Positions 1 through 6,665 of a stretch of DNA of 64,000 nucleotides are shown here, piece after piece. The position numbers and the translations under genes are program-made. The notes below the pieces were generated by a model, which ran no database searches, was not told the origin of the DNA, and worked only from the letters and a program-made list of their open reading frames with translations. The stretch is from Acetobacteraceae bacterium (GTDB lineage: Bacteria > Pseudomonadota > Alphaproteobacteria > Acetobacterales > Acetobacteraceae), in NCBI GenBank assembly GCA_030041375.1, contig JASHOA010000022.1, positions 1 through 64,000 of the forward strand, given 5' to 3'. Within the stretch, counting starts at the first letter, position 1, and each line of letters begins with the position of its first letter.

Positions 1-1292
1 TAGCAGTTTGCTGAAAAACCCCTTGCTGCGACGCGGAGCGAAATGATTCAAGTCGGTGGCAACCGCGGGGCGTGTGATGCGGGGTAGATTCCGAGATCGG
101 GCTGGCTTGTTTTCTTATATCGCACCGGAGGCACGGATACCGGTCGAGCATCCGTTGCGGCCGATCCGGGGGTTGGTTGGCGACACGCTCGAGGAGATGA
201 GTCGCAGCTTCGGGCAGCTCTACGCGAGCGAAGGGCGTCCTTCGATACCCCCGGAGCAGTTGCTGAGCGCACTGCTGCTGCAGGTACTCTACGGGATTCG
301 CTCGGAGCGCCAGTTGATCGAGCAGCTCAACTACAACCTGTTGTTCCGCTGGTTCGTCGGGCTCGGGCCGGATGATCCGGTGTGGGACGCCACCACCTTC
401 ACGAAGAACCGCGACCGCCTGCAGCGCGGCGGTGTCTTCCAGAAGTTTATGGCCAAACTGCTCGGGCATCCGCAGGTCGCGCCGCTGCTCTCGGACGAGC
501 ACTTTTCGGTCGATGGCACGCTGATCGAAGCCTGGGCGTCGCAGAAGAGCTTCCGTCCCAAGGACGGCAGCGGTGGCGACGGTAGCGACTTCCACCGCCA
601 GGAGCGCAAGAACGACACGCACGCCAGCACCACGGACCCGGAAAGCCGCCTGTATCGCAAAGCCGCCGGGCGGGAGGCGAAGCTCTCTTATATGGGCCAT
701 GCCACCATGGGAAACCGCAACGGCCTGGCGGTGGCCGGGCAGGTCACGGAGGCGAACGGGACCGCGGAGCGGCGGGCCGCGGAAGACATGCTCAAGGCGC
801 AGCACGAGCAGGCTGGGCATCGCATCAGCGTCGGCGAGGACAAGGCGTACGACACTGCCGACCACGTCGTTGCTTTGCGCAACATCGAGGTCACGCCGCA
901 CGTCAACCAGAACAACGCCCCGACCAAGACTGGCGCCAGCCGGCGGAGCGCCATCGACGGCCGCACGACCCGGCATCTCGGCTATCGCCTATCGCAATCG
1001 CGCCGCGCCATGATCGAGTGCATCTTCGGCTGGGGCAAACAGCACGGCACATTGCACAAGACCAAACATCGCGGGCGCGCTCGCGTCGCCGGCGACTTCC
1101 TGCTGAACCTGATCGCCTACAATCTGGTTCGTTTGCCGAAGTTGATGGCCGCGTAGGAGGAGTCTGTCCAAAATAGTGAAAATTTCCAGTATCGCGTCGC
1201 TCCAAGCGGCGATCACCCGCAAATCCGGCGCGAACACCCCTCAAAACCAAGCGCAGACGGGCGAATCCACCCATTTTTCAGCAAACAGCTAG
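1..1292 (+). mobile_element. IS5-family insertion sequence, complete
   Basis: The left end (1-18) reads TAGCAGTTTGCTGAAAAA. The right end (1274-1291) is its reverse complement with one mismatch, giving terminal inverted repeats of about 18 bp around a single transposase gene. The right border continues as CTAG (1289-1292) and the left border starts with TAG at the window edge. That fits a YTAR-type 4-bp target duplication, as IS5 itself uses, or a simple TA duplication; the first base of the left copy lies outside the window. The element appears intact and ends directly against a dispersed repeat that starts at 1295. Confidence 0.85.
77..1156 (+). CDS. IS5-family DDE transposase
   Basis: Cut-and-paste transposase of about 359 residues that acts on the terminal repeats of its own element. 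The N-terminal region has the DUF772-type helix block (RPSIPPEQLLSALLLQ, then YNLLFRWFVGL) typical of IS5/IS1182-like transposases. Likely DDE residues are the Asp of VDGTLIEAWAS, the Asp of VGEDKAYDT and the Glu of RAMIECIFGWGK. The reading frame is uninterrupted to the stop, so the protein may be functional. The ATG at 77 is preferred because it opens the conserved MRGRFRDRAG segment. An in-frame GTG at 56 would add seven residues. Confidence 0.9.
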   Translation: MRGRFRDRAGLFSYIAPEARIPVEHPLRPIRGLVGDTLEEMSRSFGQLYASEGRPSIPPEQLLSALLLQVLYGIRSERQLIEQLNYNLLFRWFVGLGPDDPVWDATTFTKNRDRLQRGGVFQKFMAKLLGHPQVAPLLSDEHFSVDGTLIEAWASQKSFRPKDGSGGDGSDFHRQERKNDTHASTTDPESRLYRKAAGREAKLSYMGHATMGNRNGLAVAGQVTEANGTAERRAAEDMLKAQHEQAGHRISVGEDKAYDTADHVVALRNIEVTPHVNQNNAPTKTGASRRSAIDGRTTRHLGYRLSQSRRAMIECIFGWGKQHGTLHKTKHRGRARVAGDFLLNLIAYNLVRLPKLMAA

Positions 1293-1294
1293 AC

Positions 1295-1350
1295 GTGTTC
1301 AGCTTGACTGAACACGCTCTCTCTTGTCTGACCGAGCGGATTCGCGTGCT
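1295..1350 (+). repeat. Short dispersed repeat A, copy 1
   Basis: About 56 bp that recur at 21079-21134 with roughly five differences. The shared core reads CTCTCTCTTGTCTGACCGAG. This copy starts with an inverted repeat, GTGTTCAG-cttga-CTGAACAC. It lies directly outside the right end of the IS5 element, so the IS may have inserted into or beside the repeat. No coding potential is evident. Confidence 0.75.
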
Positions 1351-1393
1351 AAGTTTTCCGGCCGTCCGCTTCGGGGTAGCTGCATCGCCGCCC

Positions 1394-1678
1394 TCAGCCA
1401 CCCGCGGCGCGGATGAACCCGATGCCCATGATGACGAGCATGATCGCGATATAGACCCTGAGGCCCCAGAACACGGCCTGCTGCCAAGGCCGGAGCGTGA
1501 TGCGTGCGACTGGCCGCAGGGGCTCGGTCCAACCTTCCGCTTGGGCGATCGCGGCGATCGCCGAGCCCGAGTCCTGCTTTCGCGGACCGAACTTCCAGCG
1601 GACGCGCGCCGCGGCGAGCGGATCCCGCTCCCGCGGGCGGCGGTACCCGGAAAGGAAGAGGCGGTTTTTGCGGCGCAT
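1394..1678 (-). CDS. Small membrane protein of unknown function
   Basis: A 94-residue protein. Residues 1-55 are basic and polar, and one hydrophobic segment lies near the C-terminus (about 68-90, AVFWGLRVYIAIMLVIMGIG), predicting a single-pass inner-membrane protein with a cytoplasmic basic domain. It starts 10 bp after the stop of the NRAMP-family transporter on the same strand and is probably cotranscribed with it. I recognise no family. An accessory role for the transporter is only a guess from position. Confidence 0.5.
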   Translation of the reverse strand: MRRKNRLFLSGYRRPRERDPLAAARVRWKFGPRKQDSGSAIAAIAQAEGWTEPLRPVARITLRPWQQAVFWGLRVYIAIMLVIMGIGFIRAAGG

Positions 1679-1688
1679 GAGAGGCTTC

Positions 1689-3062
1689 CTAGAGCGCGTT
1701 GGGGAAGACGGTGGTGATGCCGTAGAGGCTGTTGCAAACGATCAGCATGACCATCACGCCGACCGAGAGCGCGTTGCGCAGAGGTGAGTTCACGTGCTCG
1801 CCGAGCAGTTCGCGGTCGTTGAGCAGCATCAGCAGGAAGAGCATGGCCGCCGGCATGAAGACCGTGGCGATGACCTGGACTGTGAGGTTGAGAAAACCGA
1901 CCGGGACATGCGGCAGCATGAGCACCGCGGCGGCGATCGCAGTCCCAACGATGGCAGGCCCGTAGAAGATGAGCGAGCGGCGCGGGGAGACATTGATCGA
2001 GCGGGGAACGTTGAAGGCCTCGCCGATCGCCCAGGCGGTGCTCGCGGTGATGACGATCGAAGCGATCAATCCCGCCTCGACGAGGCCGAGCGCGAACACA
2101 GCCATCGCACCCTGTCCGAGTTCTTTGCCGATGCCGGCCAGCACGGAGTCATCGCTGAGCGCGGATGCGTTCGGTAGCCCGTGCAGGTACTGCCCGGCGA
2201 TCACGATAATCGCAATGGCGACCAGCACCATTCCGGTAACGCCCAGCATCAGGTCCCGCCGGCTTGCCCGGATGTCCCTGGGAAGAAGGCCTTTGTCCAC
2301 GACGCAGGACTGCTGGAAGAAGAGCTGCCATGGGGCGATGGTGGTACCGATGTTCGCGGAGACGAGGATCAGGAACGAGGCCGAGAAGAGCCCGCCGGGA
2401 AGAACCCAGCCGCTGCCGGCAATGGTGCGGCCGATCGCGGCCCAGTCCGGATGCGACGCGAGTGCCAGGGGCACGAACACGAGATTGAACGCGGCGACAA
2501 ACAGCGAGACGCGCTCCCAGCTCGCATATTTGAGGAAGAGAAGGATACTGACGACGAAAGCGAAGGCGGCCGGGATCGTCACCAGATATGAGATATGAAA
2601 GATCTCGCTCGCCACCCGGATGCCGATGAACTCGGTCATCAGTGTCAGCACGTTGGCGACCACAAGGTCGACCAGCGAGAAGGCTCCCCAGAAGGCACCG
2701 TAGCGCTTCCAGATCATCTCCGCGTGGCCACGGCGGGTGACGGCACCGAGGCGGATCGTCATCTCCTGGACGAGGTAGGCGATGAAGCCGAGTGGGATCA
2801 TCAGCGGAATGAAAAGGCTCAACCCGTAGGTTGCCCCGGTCTGGGCATAGGTGATGACGCCGCCGGCGTCATTGTCGCCGAGCATGACGAGAAGCCCGGG
2901 ACCGACCAGGGCGAAGCCGAGGGCCAGGCGCCTGGCAAGGCTCTGCCTGCCGGTGCGCAGCCGCTCGAGGCGCAAGCGGTCCCTGAGGCGGGCTTCCATG
3001 CCGTCGGGGAAGGTGATGGGGCCGGTATCCACCGGCAGGACGAGCTCGGATTCGGCGGACAT
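1689..3062 (-). CDS. NRAMP-family divalent metal ion transporter (divergent type)
   Basis: A 457-residue polytopic membrane protein of the NRAMP/SLC11 family (COG1914), proton-coupled carriers that import divalent metals. There is a hydrophilic N-terminus of about 45 residues and then roughly eleven hydrophobic segments. In the first helix the usual DPGN metal motif is replaced by GDNDAGG (about 62-68). In the sixth helix the usual MPH motif is replaced by IAPWQ (about 242-246), so the metal-coordinating methionine is missing. Loss of that methionine is a feature of NRAMP-related magnesium-type carriers, so the substrate may not be Mn or Fe (inference). The ATG at 3062 follows GGAGGCGCGCC, a good ribosome binding site; the open frame extends upstream without support. 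A small membrane protein gene follows. Confidence 0.85.
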   Translation of the reverse strand: MSAESELVLPVDTGPITFPDGMEARLRDRLRLERLRTGRQSLARRLALGFALVGPGLLVMLGDNDAGGVITYAQTGATYGLSLFIPLMIPLGFIAYLVQEMTIRLGAVTRRGHAEMIWKRYGAFWGAFSLVDLVVANVLTLMTEFIGIRVASEIFHISYLVTIPAAFAFVVSILLFLKYASWERVSLFVAAFNLVFVPLALASHPDWAAIGRTIAGSGWVLPGGLFSASFLILVSANIGTTIAPWQLFFQQSCVVDKGLLPRDIRASRRDLMLGVTGMVLVAIAIIVIAGQYLHGLPNASALSDDSVLAGIGKELGQGAMAVFALGLVEAGLIASIVITASTAWAIGEAFNVPRSINVSPRRSLIFYGPAIVGTAIAAAVLMLPHVPVGFLNLTVQVIATVFMPAAMLFLLMLLNDRELLGEHVNSPLRNALSVGVMVMLIVCNSLYGITTVFPNAL

Positions 3063-3127
3063 GGCGCGCCTCCGTGACAGAAAATGAGGAGTGAGAAACG
3101 GCTCCGGTGCGGGAACGAACGAGCAGA

Positions 3128-3304
3128 TCAGCCGCTGGGATTGCCTGAAGGCTTGTCCGGAGCTCTCCAGCGGCAGAAAAGCCAGCCCCTGACATCCTGC
3201 TGCCAACGGGCAACGAGCCGCACCCGGTGCGGTATGACGCGGCCGGGTATCGCATCGCGGACTGGCACACACAACCGGTCCGTGGGGAGTTTGAGGATGA
3301 TCAT
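3128..3304 (-). CDS. Possible small protein of unknown function
   Basis: A 58-codon frame. Its ATG at 3304 is preceded by AAGGAGGGATCGCG, the strongest ribosome binding site in this intergenic region. The product is basic and starts MIILKLPTDRLCVPVRDA, with no signal peptide, membrane segment or known motif. It ends about 65 bp before the NRAMP start on the same strand, so it could be a leader or first gene of that operon. Only the ribosome binding site and its placement support it. It could equally be a chance frame in GC-rich DNA. Confidence 0.3.
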   Translation of the reverse strand: MIILKLPTDRLCVPVRDAIPGRVIPHRVRLVARWQQDVRGWLFCRWRAPDKPSGNPSG

Positions 3305-3556
3305 CGCGATCCCTCCTTCCAACGGGCGTTGGCGCAGGCCTGGGAGGGATCAGCGGCTTCGGTCTAGCGCGCGGCGCGCTTTCCTTCGGCCCGGTCTCCA
3401 ACCCGGGTCATTGTCCAAACAGCGGCGAACGTCGTCGCCGGCGCGATGCGCCGACTATGATCCTCCGCGGATTGGCTATCTGAACCTGGTTTCATGGGTC
3501 CCTGGCTGAGGTTGCTGGACAAGACCGGGGGAATTGAGCCCCGCCGGCCGATTCGG

Positions 3557-3584
3557 CATATACTCCCCTCCAGTAGGGGTTCAA
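3557..3584 (-). promoter_or_regulatory. Promoter with overlapping metalloregulator-like operator
   Basis: Read on the minus strand: TTGAAC (3579-3584), a 16-bp spacer and TATATG (3557-3562). The spacer holds an inverted repeat, CCCCT-actgg-AGGGG. G-rich dyads placed between -35 and -10 are typical of MerR-type metal regulators (CueR/CadR class) and also resemble RcnR/FrmR operators (TACT-G-tract-AGTA). It faces the NRAMP gene about 490 bp downstream. No regulator gene lies nearby. Confidence 0.45.
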
Positions 3585-3675
3585 GGGCAATTCCCGCGCT
3601 GCAGTGAATGCGCTGGCTGGCGCGAGCGCAGCTGTTTGCGGCGTTCTGAGCCGAGTGCACGGGAGTGGCCGTCGG

Positions 3676-4917
3676 TCATTCCGGCGGCGCGGGTGCGGCA
3701 GTCAGCACCGCGGCAGTATGGCGGGCGATCATCTGCTCTTCGTCCGTCGGAATGACCCATGCCGAGGCGGCAGCACCATCGGCGCTGATCCGGGCGCTGC
3801 CGGCTAAATTCCGCGCATCGTCGAGCACGAGGCCGAGCCAACGGCAGCCGGCCAGCACCTCGGCGCGCGTCGCCGTATCGTTCTCGCCGATGCCGGCCGT
3901 AAAGACGAGGGCGTCGAGCCCGCCAAGGGCAGCGGCGAGGGAGCCGGTTTCGCGCACGATCCGATAGACGAAGAGTGCGATCGCCTCCGCCGCCGCTGGA
4001 TCCCGCGATGCGCGCAAGGTGCGCATGTCGGAAGAGATGCCCGAGACGCCGAGGAGGCCGGACTGGCGGTAGATCAGATCCTCAAGCTCGCGCGCACCCA
4101 TCTTGTATTCGTCCATGAGATAGAGGAGCGCGCCGGGATCGACCGATCCGCAGCGGGTGCCCATCATCAGGCCGTCCGCAGCCGTGAAGCCCATCGTGCT
4201 GGCGATGCTTCGCCCGCCCTGCAGGGCGCAGAGGCTGGCGCCGTTACCGAGATGCGCGACCACGATCCGCGTGGTGGCGATCTCGGGGGCGACCGCTGGC
4301 AGGCGGGAAGCGATGTACTCGTAGGAAAGACCGTGGAAGCCGTAGCGGCGGATACCGGCCTCGGTGAACCTGCGCGGCAGGGGAAAGAGCTGAGCGAGAT
4401 GCGGCTGGCCGCGATGGAATGCGGTGTCGAAACAGGCGACCTGGGGGATTTGCGGAGCGGCCTCCGCAATCGCGCGAATCGGGGCGAGGTTATGCGGCTG
4501 ATGAAGGGGAGCGAGCGGTACGAGTTCCTCGAGCGTGGCCAGCACGTCGGCATCGACCCTGACTGGGGCGGCGTACTGCGTGCCACCATGCACGACGCGG
4601 TGCCCGACGCCGAGCACCGGTCTCTCGCGGATCAACTCCCGTATGGCCGAAAAGATTTGTCGGGTCGCCGCGTTCTGATCGAGGCTCCCGGCGGGCCAGT
4701 TTCGTTCGGCAAGGATTTCGCCGCGCGGGTTTGCGACCCGGAGATGGGCGGCCAGCCCGATCCTCTCGATCTCGCCCCGGAAAAGAGCGGAATCGAATTG
4801 GCCAATGTCGTAGGTAGCGAACTTGATGCTGGAGGATCCGGCATTCAGCACCACGATGCAGGCCGGCGATTCGGCAGCATCAGACCCGCGGTCTTCCGGG
4901 CGAACAGGTTCAGGCAA
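3676..4917 (-). CDS. ackA: Acetate kinase
   Basis: Interconverts acetyl phosphate + ADP and acetate + ATP in the cytoplasm; related kinases act on propionyl or butyryl phosphate. Signatures are NAGSSSIKF near the N-terminus, GHRVVHGG, CFDTAFH, GFHGLSYEY, HLGNGAS and FTAGIGEN, which form the ASKHA phosphotransferase fold. The length of about 413 residues is normal. The frame has no good ATG near the conserved core. A TTG at 4917 overlaps the fabI stop (TTGCCTGA) and gives translational coupling; a GTG just before NAGSSS is the alternative, so the start is uncertain. It is last in the DUF3141-phosphotransacylase-fabI-ackA operon and probably recovers ATP from the acyl phosphate made by the phosphotransacylase. 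Confidence 0.92.
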   Translation of the reverse strand: MPEPVRPEDRGSDAAESPACIVVLNAGSSSIKFATYDIGQFDSALFRGEIERIGLAAHLRVANPRGEILAERNWPAGSLDQNAATRQIFSAIRELIRERPVLGVGHRVVHGGTQYAAPVRVDADVLATLEELVPLAPLHQPHNLAPIRAIAEAAPQIPQVACFDTAFHRGQPHLAQLFPLPRRFTEAGIRRYGFHGLSYEYIASRLPAVAPEIATTRIVVAHLGNGASLCALQGGRSIASTMGFTAADGLMMGTRCGSVDPGALLYLMDEYKMGARELEDLIYRQSGLLGVSGISSDMRTLRASRDPAAAEAIALFVYRIVRETGSLAAALGGLDALVFTAGIGENDTATRAEVLAGCRWLGLVLDDARNLAGSARISADGAAASAWVIPTDEEQMIARHTAAVLTAAPAPPE

Positions 4918-5689
4918 CGATATTGGCTCCGCCGTCCACGTAGACGGTGCCGCCGGTGATGCGACGCGCGAAGGGGGTAGCAAGATAGGCGCAGGTAAAT
5001 CCCACATCCATGATGTCCACCATCTCGCCGAGTGGCGCCTTCTGCGCCGCTTCGTTGAGCAGGAGCTCGAAGTGCTTCAGACCCGAGGCGGCGCGGGTCT
5101 TCAGTGGGCCGGGCGAGATCGCGTGCACGCGGATTCCGGCCGTGCCGAGTTCGTAGGCGAGATAGCGGCAGGCTGCTTCCAGCGCCGCCTTGACCGGCCC
5201 CATGACATTGTAATTGGGGACCACACGGTTGGCGCCGTAATAGCTCATGGCGAACATGCTTCCGCCCTCGGTCATCAGCGGAGCGGCGAGTCGGGCCATG
5301 CGGATGAAGGAATGGCAGGAGACGTCCATTGCTTTGGCAAATCCTTCGGCCGAACAAGAGAGCAGCCCGCCCTGCAAATCCTCTTTCGGTGCGAAGGCGA
5401 TGGAATGGACGAGGATGTCGAGCTTTCCCCAGTGCCGGGTGATGATCTCGAACAGGGACTCGAGCTGGCCGGGAACGGTCACGTCGAGCGGCACCGTGAT
5501 ACCTGCCTCGAGCTCCTGTGCGAGCGGTTCCACGTACTGCCGCGCTTTGTCGTTGAGCCAGGTGATCGCAAGGTCGGCGCCGACGGTACGAAATGCCTTG
5601 GCGCAGCCGAAGGCAATCGAGTGCTCGTTGGCGATTCCGACGACGAGCGCCTTCTGTCCCGTCAGGACAGGCCGGATCGCTTCGCTCAT
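4910..5689 (-). CDS. fabI: Enoyl-[acyl-carrier-protein] reductase, FabI type
   Basis: NADH-dependent reductase of the short-chain dehydrogenase superfamily that reduces trans-2-enoyl-ACP to acyl-ACP in type II fatty acid synthesis. The 259-residue protein has the divergent nucleotide-binding start of FabI (GIANEHSIAFGCA) and the segment SYYGANRVVPNYNVMGPVKA. That segment carries the two active-site tyrosines and the lysine of the FabI Y-x6-Y-x6-K pattern. ATG 5689 is supported by GGAGCGACC upstream and lies 11 bp after the phosphotransacylase stop. Its place inside an acyl-phosphate operon rather than a fab cluster suggests a specialised paralogue, or one acting on a CoA or PHA-derived substrate (inference). 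Confidence 0.88.
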   Translation of the reverse strand: MSEAIRPVLTGQKALVVGIANEHSIAFGCAKAFRTVGADLAITWLNDKARQYVEPLAQELEAGITVPLDVTVPGQLESLFEIITRHWGKLDILVHSIAFAPKEDLQGGLLSCSAEGFAKAMDVSCHSFIRMARLAAPLMTEGGSMFAMSYYGANRVVPNYNVMGPVKAALEAACRYLAYELGTAGIRVHAISPGPLKTRAASGLKHFELLLNEAAQKAPLGEMVDIMDVGFTCAYLATPFARRITGGTVYVDGGANIVA

Positions 5690-5699
5690 GGTCGCTCCT

Positions 5700-6665
5700 T
5701 CAACGGATGGCGGCGGATGCGTCAGCCCGGCGCGCTGCGGCGACCAGGACGGCAACGGCGCAGGATGCGAGGCGGGTGAGCATCGAGTCTGCGCGGCTCG
5801 TCAGTATGATCGGCACGCGCGCCCCAAGCACGATGCCGGCGGCGTCTGCGCCGGCCAGGAAAGAGAGGCTCTTCACCAACATGTTGCCGGCTTCGAGATC
5901 CGGAACCACCAGCACATTGGCACGGCCAGCGACGGGCGAGACGATATGCTTGATCGCCGCGGCCTCCGGCTGGATGGCATTGTCGAGCGCAAGCGGGCCG
6001 TCCAGCAAAGCGCCGGTGATCTGCCCACGGTCTGCCATCTTGCAGAGGGCGGCTGCTTCGATCGTCGAAGGCACCTTTGGATTGACGGTCTCCATTGCGC
6101 TCAGGATTGCCACCCTCGGATCACCCATGCCCATCGCATGGGCGAGATCGATGGCGTTCTGCACGATGTCGACCTTTTCCTCGAGGGTTGGCACGATGTT
6201 GACGGCGGCATCGGTAATGATCAGTGCGTCCGGATGACCGGGGACGTCCATGATGAAGCAATGGCTGATGCGCCGTGCCGTGCGGATGCCGCTGTCACGG
6301 GCGACGACGGCGCCCATCAATTCGTCCGTGTGCAGGCTCCCCTTCATCAGGGCTTCGGCCCGACCGGACCTGACCAGGGCGACCGCCTTCGCGGCCGAAT
6401 CGTGGCTATGCGCGGCATCGACGAGCTCCATGGCGCTGATGTCGAGTTTCGTGCGCAGAGCGAGATCGTGCAGGCGGGCGGCCGGACCGACCAGGACAGG
6501 AACGATCAGTCCGAGGCGTTCCGCTTCCACCGCACTTTCAAGGGATACTTGGTCGCAGGGATGAGCGATCGCCGTCGTCATACGGGGCAGACCCTGCGCG
6601 ACTTTGACGAGCCGTTCGTATTTATCGTGCCTGCGGCCAGGATCCGCTGTTGTGACGTCAGGCAT
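5700..6665 (-). CDS. Phosphate acetyl/butyryltransferase
   Basis: Phosphotransacylase (PTA_PTB family, 321 residues) that exchanges CoA and phosphate on a short acyl group. Seen motifs include EALMKGSLHTDELMGAV, SHCFIMDVPGHP and AGRANVLVVPDLEAGNML, all characteristic of the family. It lacks the N-terminal MaoC hydratase domain found in longer fused versions. Its ATGCCTGA start overlaps the stop of the DUF3141 gene by 8 bp, indicating tight coupling, and acetate kinase lies two genes downstream. The sequence is closer to phosphobutyryltransferase-like proteins than to the second phosphotransacylase at 35677, so a substrate longer than acetyl is possible. Confidence 0.85.
   Translation of the reverse strand: MPDVTTADPGRRHDKYERLVKVAQGLPRMTTAIAHPCDQVSLESAVEAERLGLIVPVLVGPAARLHDLALRTKLDISAMELVDAAHSHDSAAKAVALVRSGRAEALMKGSLHTDELMGAVVARDSGIRTARRISHCFIMDVPGHPDALIITDAAVNIVPTLEEKVDIVQNAIDLAHAMGMGDPRVAILSAMETVNPKVPSTIEAAALCKMADRGQITGALLDGPLALDNAIQPEAAAIKHIVSPVAGRANVLVVPDLEAGNMLVKSLSFLAGADAAGIVLGARVPIILTSRADSMLTRLASCAVAVLVAAARRADASAAIR

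Larger units (their letters stand above)
3063..3675. other. 613-bp intergenic region between ackA and the NRAMP gene
   Basis: Both flanking genes are on the minus strand: the acetate kinase gene ends at 3676 and the NRAMP gene starts at 3062. The interval holds a metalloregulator-like promoter (3557-3584), a doubtful small ORF (3128-3304), and a second weak frame (3364-3495, 43 codons) with no recognisable product. No RNA gene or strong terminator was recognised. Confidence 0.5.
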
